This document shows positions 10,828-22,536 of a DNA stretch of 64,000 nt, piece after piece; position 1 is the first letter of the stretch, and every line of letters starts with the position of its first letter. Position numbers and translations under genes: made by a program. The stretch lies in the NCBI RefSeq assembly GCF_949987515.2, contig NC_082694.2, positions 47,020,451 through 47,084,450 on the forward strand. The letters run 5' to 3'. Source of the stretch: Delphinus delphis. Its lineage: Eukaryota > Chordata > Mammalia > Artiodactyla > Delphinidae. The notes below the pieces were generated by a model that worked only from the letters and a program-made list of their open reading frames with translations, had not been told where the DNA came from and did not search any database.

Positions 10828-11339
10828 CCTAAAAGACACAAAGCAGATGGGGTGAGCATGAAGAAGGAGACCATAACCTAAAATATAGGATGAAATGACA
10901 CCAATGGTGTGTTCCATGCCCAAAAGTGGTGAATGCTAGAAATAGACAAGAACCCAAGGTTGTATAGTAATGTAATTTGATTAAACAAAAAACACAGAAA
11001 TTCCAGCAAAGAAGTTCAGGCAACCTCTTTCAATCTCCCTTCCTCCTTTTGGGTAGAGGAAGAATCATGGGACTAAATGTTCTTAAGTGGGAAACATGGA
11101 AGGTGTGAGCTTGGCAGTATCTGGAGCAGTCATATCAAAAAAGAAGAAGAAGAAGAAAAAGAAAGAATAAAAGAAATAGCTGTCCAAGTAGCTCACTCAT
11201 CTCTAATTCTCATTCTCTTTCAAAAACAGTTCACAATACAGCAACAGAAAAACTTCCTGCCTCTTCCCCCAGATAATTGCATACCTACAACAGATAATTT
11301 AATAGGAAATACCCATTAAAGATGAGCACAAGTTCAAAA
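10828..11339. other. Unrecognised sequence with a short GAA-rich run
   Basis: No recognised repeat or gene. An impure (GAA)n stretch lies at about 11142-11168 and inflates the lysine/glutamate-rich open frame at 11077-11319, which is not credible as a gene. Confidence 0.4.
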
Positions 11340-13905
11340 ATAAGCACACGTGAAGGCCAACATCATAACAGAGAACACAAACTTAAACTCAAATCACTTA
11401 ATTTATAATAAAATAGGTATAATTAATATATTCAGAGGATAGAAAGAACATCACATGCAGGTAACAGAGGCCATTATTTTAAGACTGAGAGATTTTGAAT
11501 AGAGAAGTGGAAATTTTAAACTAAAGACACCAGTAAATGTACTGGATAGCATACTGGGCAAAGCAAAAGAACAAATTCATGAACTATAAGAGAACATCAA
11601 AAAATTCCCTTAGCATGAAGCACAAAGGGAAAAAGAGATGGGAGATCTAGAAGAAACATTAAAAGAAATTGAGAATAAACCTGGATTTTCTGCCATGTGT
11701 TAAGCAGGAGTTTTGGAAGGAGAAAATAGTGAAAATGGAAAAGAGCTAATATTTGAATAAATAATAGCATAAAATTTCCCAGAACTGAGGGAAATCAGGA
11801 GTCCTCTGAAATTAAAGCATTATAAGTACTAAATGAATAAAAACATCACATCTAGAAACAATGTAATGATATTTCAGAACACCCAGATCAAAGAAATAAT
11901 AATTTTAGAACTTTTAATAATTATTAATAAACAGATTACCTAGAAGGAAGAGAGTCAGATTAATGTCTGACTTCTCAGCCGCAACATAAGATTCAAGAAG
12001 CCAATAAAGCAGTATTGTCCAAGGACTCAGAGAGGCATAGAAAATATTTGAAGAAACAATGGCTAAGTCTTCCAAATTTATGAAAATTATAAGCCACAAA
12101 TCCAAGAATTTCATTGAACCTTAACACTGACAGCTTATTTCCTAATGGAAACAATGCAAGTGAGACTACAGTGAAGAAACATCTTTAAAGCACTGAAAGG
12201 AAAAACCTCAACCTCAAACTGGATGCGCAACAAAACTTTTTTTTCAAAATCAAGGTGAAATAAGATTTTTTTTTCAGAAATACAGAAGCTAAAAAAATTC
12301 ATCACCAGCAGATCGAAGAAATATTATAAAGAGCCATTAAGGTGGAAGGAAAATGAATTCAGATGAAATTATGGATCTACTCAAGGAATAAAGAGTACTG
12401 AAAATGTACTGCACAGGTAAATATACAGGATTTTTTTTTATTTAAATGTCTTTAAAGGACAATATACTATTTAAACAAAAGAATAACAGTATAGCATGGG
12501 CTTGATAGCATATGCAGAAATTAAATGTATAAAAACAACACGAAGGCTCGGAGGAGAGAAAGACACTGTTGTAAGGCTCTTATACTACACATGAATTGTT
12601 ATGAAGTCACTTGAAAGTAGATTGCCTTATGTTAAATATATACAGTAAAAACCCAAAGACAATAGTAAAAATAAATAAATAAAAGCTAATAAGCCATCAG
12701 AAGAGATACAAAGGAATAACAAAAAGTATTTAAATACTTAATTTAAAGGAGGCAGAAAAGGAGGGAAAAGGGAGCAAAGAACAGATAGGACAAATGGAAT
12801 ACTAATTCCAAGATGCAGATTTAATCTTGACCATATAAATAATCACATTAAATATAAGAGATTTAAAACCATAAGTAAAATGCAGAGGTTGTTAGATTTC
12901 ATATTTTATGAAAGACAGAACTTAGTATACCTGCCTCAAATGTTTGTGTATCTAGTAACAAAGCTTCAAGATTTATAAAGCAAAACCTGACAACTGTAAG
13001 GAAAGTGGAAAAATAGACAATTATAGTTTGAGATTTAAAAAAATTATTAAGATAAAATCTTTGTGACTTCAGGTTAGGAAAAAATCTTAAGTATAACATA
13101 ATCCACAAAAGAAAAAATGATAAATTGGGCTTTATAAAAAGCAAAATTCTCTTTGAAAGAAACTATTTAAAAACTGAAAAGATATTCCATACAAAGGGAG
13201 AAAAATATCTTTACATAGTATATATCTGATAAAGGACTCATAAGAATATCTAAAGAATTCTCAAAATTCAATAACAAGAAAACAAACCAGTTTTTTTTGA
13301 ATGGACAAAAGATCTGAACAGACGTTCCAAAGAATGTGCATGAAAGGCAAAAATGCATATGAAAATATTAATATTATTATAGAATAATACTAAATATTAA
13401 TTATCATAGAAATAAAAATTAAAACCACAATATTACTACATACCTATTCAAATAACTAAAATTAAATAAATTATAGCATGTTTGCTGAGAACGTGAAGAA
13501 TCTGTCACCCCCATACAGTGTTTATGAGAATGTAAAATAGTACAGCCACTTTGGAAAACAGCTTGCCCGTTTCTCAGTAAGTTAAACATACACATAGCAA
13601 ATGATCCAGTTGTACAACTTATAGGTATTTAACCAAGAGAATCAAAGCATGCAGCTACAAAGACTTGTACATGTATGTTTTTGTAGCTTTGTTTTTAATT
13701 GCCCCAAACTGGAAACAATGCAATGCTCAGCAAGAGGTTAAAAGGACAAATGTGGCATACTCATACAATGGAATCGATTTAAGAATATAAAGTAATAAAC
13801 TACTGGACATGCAAAAACATGGAGTGAAAGAAACCAGACAAAAAAAGAAAATATACTGTTATTTGATACATGGAATATTTAAAGACTCATTGACCCAGCC
13901 CAAAT
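11340..13905 (+). mobile_element. Old, decayed L1 (L1M-type), sense
   Basis: Several blocks follow old L1 sequence in order. They include a segment near 11980-12350 ('atatttgaagaaacaatggc', 'aacatctttaaagcactgaa', 'tcatcaccagcagatcgaag') and an ORF2 3' segment near 13060-13860 ('acaaaagatctgaacagac', 'aatagtacagccactttgg', 'actcatacaatggaatcg'). Stop codons and indels are dense, and part of the middle (12400-12900) is too diverged to assign. More than one fragment may be present. Confidence 0.65.
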
Positions 13906-14971
13906 TCCAAAAGTCAAAACTAGTGCTTCAGAGAAGGGCTAAGCTCTCTAGTGGTAAAATCTGAGTACACATGTCCCCTTATTCTTAACTGAGTGTTTAG
14001 ATTAATTCACCAGATGCTCTGTATTGCTCAACATTTTATATCAGAGAAAGGGAAAATATCCTACTGTGCCATAAGTTTATTCAGATCCCAATATCTGAAA
14101 AAAAACCCCACCAAAAACTACATCTTCATGGATATTTGTATCAGTTTAGAAATCATGACACTTGCAGTCAACAAAATGTCACAAGACTTTCAGTACAAAA
14201 AAATAATAGTGTTGAATCTACCATAATTATGCCATTTCTAATTAAGTATTATATGGAATTATATATATATACATATATGTAAACCCACTGAAATTATATT
14301 CTAATACCAAAAGATCAGGAAGTTATACAAATTATTATAATACAACAAACGTAATCATAAGTAATCGACAGAAGTGGAAAACATTATCAGAGTTCAAAAG
14401 CGGAGCAGGGAACTTTGTGTTAGAGAGAATAGGAATGATTGAATGAAGGAGATATTTCAGATTGTCCTAAAAAGTGTACCTTTTATTTATTTAAAAATAT
14501 CACATACTAGTATTAGAAAATCTGGAAAAGCAACAGGAAGAACCATTCCATAATCTCATTCCATAGTAATTTCTCTCTAGTTTCTTGACACAAAATCATT
14601 TTTACATTAGTACAGTACTAATTAGCATGCATATACTGCTAATCATAAATAATAATTATGTAATCTCTGAAAGTAAAGTTAATGTGTAGTGTGCTTACTG
14701 TAAAACATTCTGAAAATAATGAAGAAGAGAAATCACCCAGAATCCCACACACAAAAACACTCTCAGTATTTTGGTATACATTGTCATCCTTTTCACATTC
14801 TAGATCTTTTTAATGCATTTGATCTTGCAGTGTACACATTAATTTATATAATTAACAAAGAAGCATTTACTAGTAAAAGAGAATATTTTGAAAGTCTTGC
14901 TAATATCTTCCAATGAGAAATCTGCAAATCACTTGGATTATTCTAATATTATAATTTATATTACTTCCTGA
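13906..14971. other. Unrecognised, AT-rich sequence
   Basis: No recognised repeat or gene. The short frames at 13993-14226 and 14719-14916 are AT-biased and lack any family feature. A small (TA)n-like run lies at 14259-14278. Confidence 0.4.
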
Positions 14972-15062
14972 ACACCCACTTTGTGTTAGGTACTGTTCTA
15001 AGTGCTTTACATGCATTAACTCATATAAATCATATAATAAATGTCTTTACAGACCAAGAAAC
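14972..15062 (-). repeat. MIR SINE fragment, antisense
   Basis: 'tgtgttaggtactgttctaa' then 'gtgctttacatgcattaact' closely matches the complement of MIR ('gtgccaggcactgttctaagcgctttacatgtattaact'). Confidence 0.75.
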
Positions 15063-18000
15063 TGGATATAAAAACGCACAAAACTAATATCAATTATGGT
15101 AAGAAAAATGTCCATTAAATGCATTATGTAGTTCAATTTTACGGAAGGAGACAATGAGTTTGTCCATTTTGTGATACAATGGATGCAATTTTTCCATTTT
15201 ATGTTTCTATTGTGCAAATGGTTTATTTTTTTGTGGGGTGATAGAGAACAGCTCTGGTTATTTTTTAAATGATCATCAAATATAGGAATAAATTCCACCT
15301 GAACTGTGTCAGTAAATAGTGAAGAATGGTAGTTTATTATTATTACTTCCAATGGACTTTCAAAATGTGTATCCTACTTTCTTTTCTATTTACATTATCA
15401 CTTTTTATTTCATTCTATTGTCAACATTTTCTTTTCAATGTCTTCTTTCCTTATGGTCATTTATACTTTTTTTTTAGCCTCATGCCTCTGCTTTCTGGTC
15501 AGGGTTCCATACAAGTTTCTAAACAAATCTTCTATTTCCTGTGATAGATTCTTTTCAAAGTTTAGTTTTCTGGATTCAAAAGTCTTTATAATTCTTCAGG
15601 CTGGTACTTTTTCCTTTGTTGTGTAATATTTTTATGGGCCTTACTGGTTCAATTCTCTTTGCTTGTCTTTGATAGGGATAGGTCTATTCAGACATTGTAA
15701 TTGGATCCCTGTGTTACTACATGGATATGAGAATAATAAACTCTTACATCATCTTTATTCCACTTACAGAGGATAATATGGGAATTCTGGACCTAAGGCT
15801 ACATTGTGACCAAAGGCAGGGGAAAAAAGCAGTATTTCAAAGCATCAACTATTTATCTGTATAACCAGAGGATACCTAGCCAATGCAGAAAATGCTGTTG
15901 TTTAAAATAAGCTTTAAAGGCCCCCATTTCAGCATCCAGAGACCCCTGGAGATAGTATAAAGGCAGAGGATGACCAAAAAGGATAACAACATTAAACTTG
16001 ATCACTTTTGTGAGGAGTGTAGGCACATGTTGCTAAATTCCTTTTCTTAATATTGGTCCAGATAGTGCCATTTTAAAGATTTGTCCTTTGCAAAGTTTGT
16101 GTGTATATCTCTACGTGTGCTCATGTGTGTGTTGTTGTACGTGTGTTTGGTTTTTTGTGTGAAAGCCTGCACTCATGCAGTTACAGTAAGGTCTGAGTTT
16201 CAGACATTCGTCATCTGATGAGCATCCACGACATACTAAACAGCGTACGGCACTTCACACTACTTGCGAATCTCAAAGGACTTTGGACTACAAAACCTCC
16301 TTGAAACATTCACAGATGCTCCTCCTCCACTTACTATGAGCTTTTATTAGTCCAAACACTCATTTTGGAAAAGGACCTGCCAGGTGTTAATTGTGTCTTA
16401 GGCTTTGCATTTGTGGTAATAGATAGAGCTAAGCCCTATGGACAAGTATTAGAAGGTAGTGAAGATTAGCCCTGAGGAAGTTTAAAGAAAGAAGTGCTCT
16501 GGGACCTGAGCACAGACACTAAAACCTGGGTGTGTCTATGTAGGGCTGTGCTGTCATACTGTATTTAACATATTTTGTGCTTTCCATTATCAAAGAACTT
16601 TAGAATTTTTCCCTCCACCTTGTATCGTAATTCATTTCATTTACTTTCAGTCCTGCAATAGAATTGAATATACCTACTCCCTTACATGCAGAAATTATTG
16701 AAATTTAAGAAGCAGAATAGGAAAGGTAAGTATGGCTAGCCTGACTTCTACCCATCTGCTGAGGTTCATGTACAGACACCAGCACTATACCAAGTCCAAG
16801 TATTCTAGGTGCTGACCTGCAATAAAATAAGGAGTACTCTACAGCAGACTTTTGAGCAGTGAGGCACAGGTAATTATGGAGAGCCACTGTCTAAGCAACA
16901 AGGCTGCACTTTGATGAATATACTAAAATCAGGTAACCATTTGCCATAAGGTAAATGAGTTGGAAGAGCTGGAGCTTGTGGTTTGGCAAGAGCCTATTCT
17001 GCATGTCTAGATGCCCTGTCCTGTGAGACGCTAATGCGAATCCATTGTCTATAGGAAGATGGCAAGTTTGTGGGTACTGAATGTGCCTGAATAATTTGCT
17101 AATACCAAAGTGTGGCTTTGCTGGACCAATACGGGATCATCTACTATTCCTAATGAATGTCTATCTCAATATGCCAAGTTTATTAAAACTAAAATCCCCA
17201 GAATGTCCTCCTTCCAAGGTTCTTCCTATCTTAGCTATGAAATATCTTGAGAGAATGACACATACTAGCAGGCAATGGGTCAGATTAATTCTTCCCTCCA
17301 GCTATCTGTCCATTTCTTTTCTGGACTTTTGATATTCAGATGGTCTGAAGGATAGAGAAAGGCTATTCTGGATGTGCTAAAAAGTACCTTCAGAGAACAG
17401 GGGACTAATGACTGAATTTCCTGTTTGTAACAGACCTCATTTTGCTGGAAAGCAGATTGGCTCAGTAAAAACATAGCAGAGCCTACCAATGGATTGCTTC
17501 TATCCCTCCTATTGGTTTTGAATTTAGTGAAAGCCACTCCCTAATTCAGAGATGGTTGGATATCCCTAATTTGGAATTGATTATGTTTTCATCTTTTTTT
17601 AATTAGAAAGCTGTGAGAATATCACAGTTAAGAAGTGATAAAAGTCAGGACTAGAACTATGGGAATGTAAGAAGCAGGGAATGGAGATAGGGATATAATT
17701 TAACAAGTTGAAGGGCAGAATCTATGAAAATTAATACATAGCAGATAATAACCATGGAGAAGAAAACAATGAAAAAATGTCACTGAGATTTCAAGTCTGA
17801 GGCACTAAGAGAATTCTTGTTGCCATTAATAGGATAAAGTCAAGAAGAGAATTTATTTCAGAAGTGAAGGGGGATAATAAAACTATAAAAAATGATTTTG
17901 CATAAGTTAAGTCTGAATGATCTGTAAATTTTTCTGAAGCAGGGTTGAGGTAGATGTTTTACTAACCCCATTGGGCTATAGTGACTTTAAAACTATGGAT

Positions 18001-18879
18001 ATAAGGAATAATTCATAACAATATATCAGAAGTTCAATCTCTCATCCTTATTTCCAAAGTATTTTTTCCACATGATGATGTAAACATAACTGAAACAGTC
18101 AATCAAGAGGTAAAACTGCACAAATCTTCACCTGCCTTCTTTCCTCCCCATATTGCTTTAGATAGGTATTTGACAAAGTCCCCTGCAGTAGAGGCTATGC
18201 CACCCAATGAAGAAAAATCCCACCCCCTTTCTGTATTTCCCTATTGCTACCACGTGGTAGATTGCATGTATGTTCTAAATGACATTTTGTTACAATTTTC
18301 ATCAAGTAAAGAAACTATTTGCTAGGAGAATCATCTTTCAAAATATTGCAAACCCAGTTTCAGAGAAAATCGTCCACATGATTTTCTAAGGTATAGTCCT
18401 GGAATGGGAGGCATACTCCTTGCTGCTCTACAAATTACCTAATATTTTAATATTATGAATCATCAACAGAAAAATATCCATACAGAGATAGAAAGTGGAT
18501 GTTCAATGTTTATTATTGAAGACCTTTGAGCATCAAATACAAACAGACTGATACTTAAAGGAGGCATTCCAGGATTCAGCAAGAGTGACACCATGTCTAA
18601 TACTGCAGTCTTCCAAGGAGGAAGTAATTTATAGAGCTAAGATGTTATTTCTTTGATATGGTAGCACAATATGATCAATTTTCTTTAAGCTATTTACATT
18701 CTCTTTCAAAAATAAATAGGCAAACCGGAAAAAAACTAAAAAAAGAAAAAAAAGAGAAGACGGATTGGAGATATAACTAAGCCAATAGAAATGTTTATTT
18801 AATGGAAGCATCAATGATAATGCAATATTTAAAGAATTCTTTAAGGTTATAAAAATCATCCATTTAAAATAGTGGTTCA
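15063..18879. other. Low-repeat, unrecognised sequence
   Basis: Nearly 4 kb in which no repeat family or gene could be named. A GT-rich run lies at 16097-16160. A weak MIR-like phrase occurs near 16215-16280. Open frames of 60-101 codons occur on both strands without any protein-family feature. Confidence 0.4.
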
Positions 18880-19000
18880 ACAGACTTCAAATCAGAATAC
18901 CTACGTTTAAACTCTTGCTTTACATTTTTTTTAAAATAGATTTTTAGCTCCTCTGAACATTAGTTTTCTTATGTATAAAAAGAGGATTATAGAAACCTGT
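18880..19000 (+). repeat. MIR SINE fragment, sense
   Basis: 'acttcaaatcagaataccta' through 'ctgaacattagttttcttat' and 'tataaaaagaggattataga' follows the MIR middle and core, with an inserted T/A-rich stretch. Confidence 0.55.
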
Positions 19001-19019
19001 TTCATATATACCCCAAATT

Positions 19020-19740
19020 CATTGATTCTTCCCTTTCTCCCTCCACTCTTATCTAGTCTACACCACCATTATATTTTGTGTAGATTCCCACAAAAGCATC
19101 TTAACTAATTTCCCTGCTTCTATATTTGCTATGCCCACTCCCTCTCCCAGTTTCCACTTTCCACTTAGAAGTTAACGTGAACTTTCCAAAAATATACAAA
19201 TTGGATCATTTCCCTTCCCTGTGTAAACCATTCAATGTTTTCCATTGCATTTAGAATAAAATCCAAACTCCCTACTCTGACTTAGCTCTTTGACTTTATC
19301 AATTACTATGGTTCAACCACAGGTCTTTTCAGTTCTTGGAATTTAATTCCTATCTTAAGGCCTCTGCACTTTATGATCTCTCTGTTTGGAGTACTCCTGG
19401 AGTGTTTACATGTCTGGATTTTCTTAGCTAAAATATCACCTCCTCCATAGGCATTTCCAGACTACCTAGTCTACAATCAACTTTAGCCCCCCTCAACCCC
19501 AGGAGTTACCTAATATGTTACATTGTATTTTTTCCTCCATAGAATTTACTGTAATCTGAAATGATCTTATTCACTTATTTATTTGCCTATGTATTGATTG
19601 CCTTAAGCCATCAGAATCTAATTCCTTATGAGCAGTGATCTTATATAACTAGCACTGTTCAGAATCTAGAACAGTAGCATAAACATAACGCACGCTGAAC
19701 AAATATTCATTCAATGAATACTCAAAGTGCCACTGTAAAG
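19020..19740 (+). repeat. L2 LINE 3' region, sense
   Basis: A long, well-ordered L2 stretch: 'attggatcatttcccttccc', 'gaataaaatccaaactccct', 'aaggcctctgcacttta', 'atagaatttactgtaatct' and a tail with 'cattcaatgaatactcaaag'. These correspond to the end of L2 ORF2 and its 3' UTR. It is the clearest L2 copy in the window. Confidence 0.8.
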
Positions 19741-19753
19741 ATAATGTTTGTAA

Positions 19754-19942
19754 AATTTACCTAGAGTGGGGTTTCCCTGGTAGCGCAGTGGTTGACAGTC
19801 CGCCTGCCGATGCAGGGGACACGGGTTCGTGCCCCGGTCCGGGAAGATCCCACATGCCATGGAGTGGCTGGGCCCGTGAGCCATGGCTGCTGAGTCTGCG
19901 CATCCGGAGCCTGTGCTCCGCAACAGGAATTTACCTAGAGTG
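19754..19942 (+). mobile_element. Tail-less CHR-2 SINE with 15-bp perfect TSD
   Basis: The body 19769-19927 reads gggtttccctggtagcgcag, then the B-box region (gggttcgtgcc) and the CHR-2 body, and stops at 'gtgctccgcaacagg'. The usual 'gagaggccacaacagtgaga' end and A-tail are absent. It is flanked by a perfect 15-bp TSD, aatttacctagagtg, at 19754-19768 and 19928-19942. The TSD shows a real retroposition event, so the missing 3' part belongs to the inserted copy or was lost with base precision. The antisense frame at 19711-19947 is only a translation of the SINE. Confidence 0.9.
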
Positions 19943-20419
19943 AACAAAATAAAGATGTGAAACTCACTGTTATGTCTGTTGTAAGGATGTTGTTGAGAAC
20001 ACTATTTGAATTTGTTTTGAGAACTCTGCTCTAAATTCTGAGAACAGTTTTACTCTATACTGGTAATTGTTTTGTTTAAATCACATGGCATTGAGTGTAG
20101 TCTGACTGGCAAATTCTTCCTAGAATGTTTAGAAGCATTTTATGGCTCTACGTTTTCCACTCTCATTTTCATTTCAATCCTGTCTCCACTTTGCACCAAT
20201 TCATATTTTTCTTCTGTAGTCTTACTTTGAATCTACACTATCTTGTTATATTTTATGAAAAATTTTAGCTATCCTAAATCATTCCTAGAATAGAGAGGAA
20301 GAATAATGGGGAAAAAAAAAGGAATTCAAAGTCGTAATAGTTAACATTCAGTTAACATAAGTTGAATCTGAATTTGAATGTAAAACTATAATAAGAATTC
20401 ATAAAATCAAATTAGAATA
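19943..20419. other. Unrecognised sequence
   Basis: No repeat or coding signal recognised, apart from a short A-run near 20312. Confidence 0.4.
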
Positions 20420-20462
20420 TCTATCACAGCACCTGACACAAAGTAGGCACACAAAATAGTGT
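20420..20462 (+). repeat. MIR or L2 tail
   Basis: 'tcacagcacctgacacaaag' and 'taggcacacaaaatagtgt' match the 'acagtgcctggcacatagtaggcgctcaataaatgt' tail shared by MIR and L2. The L1 that follows inserted in it. Confidence 0.5.
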
Positions 20463-20856
20463 TTATTTCAAATGGGACCTATTTAAACTTTAAAGCTTTT
20501 GCACAGCAAAGGAAACCTTAAACAGAATGAGAAGACAACCTATGGAATGGGAGGAAATATTTGCAAACGATGCAACAGACAAGGGATTAATTTCCAAACT
20601 ATACACACAGCTCATACAGTTCAATATCAAAAAAAAAAAAAAACTAATCAAAAACTGGGCAGAAGACCTAAATACACATTTCTTCAAAGAAGACTGAGAG
20701 ATGGCCAACAGGCACATAAAAAGATGTTCAACATTGCTAATTATTAGAGAAATATAAATCAAAACTACAATGAGGTATTGTAACTGAAAGTGGGGTCCGG
20801 CTGCTTGATGCTTCAAAGCCAATAAAAAGGCAAGGTTGGTGGAAAGGAAAGTTTGC

Positions 20857-20862
20857 TTTATT
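20857..20862 (-). terminator. LTR polyadenylation signal
   Basis: AATAAA on the minus strand (context ccaaaataaagcaaactttc), in the R/U5 part of the solo LTR and about 80 bp before its 3' end. Confidence 0.65.
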
Positions 20863-20968
20863 TTGGATGCCGGCAACTGGTGTGGGTGTGGGAGGAAGGG
20901 CCTGGATGGCGGGTGGACTCCTGTCCAAAGGCCGACTCCCCCTGTCCTACAACCAGTGGGCAAGAGCT

Positions 20969-20974
20969 TTTATA
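20969..20974 (-). promoter_or_regulatory. LTR TATA box
   Basis: TATAAA on the minus strand, in the context ttctataaaagctcttg, about 480 bp into the LTR. The spacing to the AATAAA signal (about 105 bp downstream) is what an ERV1 U3/R arrangement predicts. Confidence 0.65.
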
Positions 20975-21617
20975 GAAGGAGGGAGGGGGCTACATGCAGA
21001 AACAGCACAGTCAACTCTGACAGTCATCTTGCAATTGATCATGTGGTGGTCTGACCAGTGTCATCTTGATTGTTTTAGGTACAATTAGTCTTCAATTTCA
21101 GGGTGGGTTAGTTCCATTTCCTTGAGGCCAATTCTTGGAATTGTGGCAGCTTATGGCATGGCTACAGCATGGTCATCATGTAGTTAACTTCTTCCACCTG
21201 GTGGGGGTTTCAGTACCTACAAGACAGCTCATAGGATATGGCTCAGAATATTATCTGCAGCCCTTGAGAAGGAACTAAAGGTCCTTGACTTTGCTTAATG
21301 ACTATATTATTATTTAGTCTTGTTGGACTGTTTTCCTTTGTTTCTGTGTTTTCTCACTTCTGATTAAACTTATTATTTGGCTAAACTTTTTCCACAGAAA
21401 ATAGGCAGGTTGAGGATGTGGCGGGGAAGGACCATTGGGCCCTGCTCTGTTTCAGTATCACCTCACACTGTTCAGAATGGCCATTATCAAAAAGTCTAGA
21501 AATACAAATGCTAGAGGGTATGGAGAAAAGGGAACCCTCCTACACTGTTGGCGGGAATATAAATTGGTGCAGCCACTATGGAAACCAGTTTGGAGGTTCC
21601 TTAAAAAACTAAAAATA

Positions 21618-21847
21618 GGGCTTCCCTCGTGGCGCAGTGGTTGAGAGTCTGCCTGCCGATGCAGGGGACACAGGTTCATGCCCAGGGGTTCGTGCCCTAG
21701 TCCGGGAGGATCCCACATGCCGCAGAGCGGCTGGGCCCGTGAGCCATGGCCGCTGAGCCTGTGCATCTGGAGCCTGTGCTCCGCAACGGGAGCAGCCACA
21801 ACAGTGAGAGGCCCGCGTACCACACACACACACAAAATAACCCTAAG
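21618..21847 (+). mobile_element. CHR-2 SINE with duplicated B box
   Basis: The head gggcttccctcgtggcgcag and the CHR-2 body are complete to 'gagaggcccgcgtacc', followed by a (CA)n run and an A-rich stub instead of a plain A-tail. The flanks ctaaaaata at 21609-21617 and 21848-21856 form a 9-bp TSD within the L1. The pol III B-box region occurs twice, 14 bp apart (ggttcatgcc at 21673-21682, ggttcgtgcc at 21687-21696). Frames here such as 21458-21835 are SINE translations. Confidence 0.9.
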
Positions 21848-22416
21848 CTAAAAATAAAGTTACCATATGATCCAGCAATCCCACCCCTGAGCACATATCC
21901 AGAAAAGACGAAAACTCTAATTTGAAAAGATACGTGCACCCTAATGTTCATAGAAGAACTATTTATAGTAGCCAAGACATCAATGCAACCTAAGTGTCCA
22001 TTGACATGTGAATGTATAAAGATGTGCTATGTATATAGAATGGAGTATTACTCAGCCATAAAAAAGAATGAAATAATGTCATTTGCAGTAACATGGATGG
22101 ACCTAGAGATTATCATACTAAGTGAAGTAAATCAGAAAGGAAAAGCCAAATATCAAATATCACTTGTATGCGGAATCTAAAAAAATGATACAAATAAACT
22201 TTTTTACAAAACAGAAACATACTCACAGACATAGAAAACAAACTTATAGTTACCAAAGGGGAAAGTTGGGAGGGGATAAATTAGAATTTGGGGCTTAACA
22301 GATACGCTCTACTATAATATAAAATATATAAACTCAAGGACCTACTATATAGTACAGGGAACTATATTCAATATCTTATAATAACCTATAATGGAAAAGA
22401 ATCTGAAAAAGTATAT

Positions 22417-22444
22417 ATATGTGTATATATATATATATATATAT
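22417..22444. repeat. (TA)n microsatellite in L1 3' UTR
   Basis: An alternating TA run with one internal gtg, at the position where this L1 3' UTR type commonly carries a TA-rich tract. Confidence 0.8.
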
Positions 22445-22536
22445 AAACTGGATCACTTTGCTGTACACCTGAAACTAAAAACATTGTAAATCGACTTTAT
22501 TTCAATTAAAAAAAATTTTAAAATAAAAAATAGTGT

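Larger units (their letters stand above)
20779..21454 (-). mobile_element. Solo LTR of an ERV1 (gamma-like) endogenous retrovirus
   Basis: This 676-bp element has TG..CA ends when read on the minus strand. It is flanked by a perfect 4-bp TSD, gtat, at 20775-20778 and 21455-21458. A 4-bp duplication is typical of gammaretrovirus-like class I ERVs. In LTR sense it runs U3 (21454 leftwards), TATA box (20974-20969), then the AATAAA signal (20862-20857) and a U5 ending at 20779. No gag, pol or env sequence is present, so the provirus was reduced to a solo LTR by recombination. It lies inside the L1 and is younger. It is better preserved than the other LTRs here. The frames at 20836-21088 are unrelated to any viral protein. 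Confidence 0.85.
20463..22526 (+). mobile_element. L1 LINE, sense, 5'-truncated, carrying an ERV1 LTR and a SINE
   Basis: ORF2 3' sequence starts with 'ttaaagcttttgcacagcaa' and runs to the 3' UTR ('gaactatattcaatatctta', 'ctttgctgtacacctgaaac') and an A-rich tail. A 10-bp TSD, aaaatagtgt, flanks it at 20453-20462 and 22527-22536. Two later insertions split it: an LTR at 20779-21454 and a CHR-2 SINE at 21618-21847. Removing both restores a continuous L1 sequence (gaggtat + cacctc; ctaaaaata + aagttaccat). The ORF2 frame is broken by stops and is dead. Confidence 0.92.

Noticed and set aside
11077..11319. Lysine/glutamate-rich 80-codon frame
   Set aside because: Produced by an impure GAA run; no start context or domain.
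19769..19927. tRNA-like A and B boxes in the SINE heads, considered as tRNA genes
   Set aside because: The heads are followed by SINE bodies, cannot fold as a full tRNA, and have the TSDs of retroposons.
20490..20963. 157-codon minus-strand frame
   Set aside because: Its right half lies in the ERV1 LTR and its left half is antisense L1; it has no own signature.
20779..21454. Possible full provirus around the ERV1 LTR
   Set aside because: L1 sequence continues directly on both sides with a 4-bp TSD, so only a solo LTR is present.
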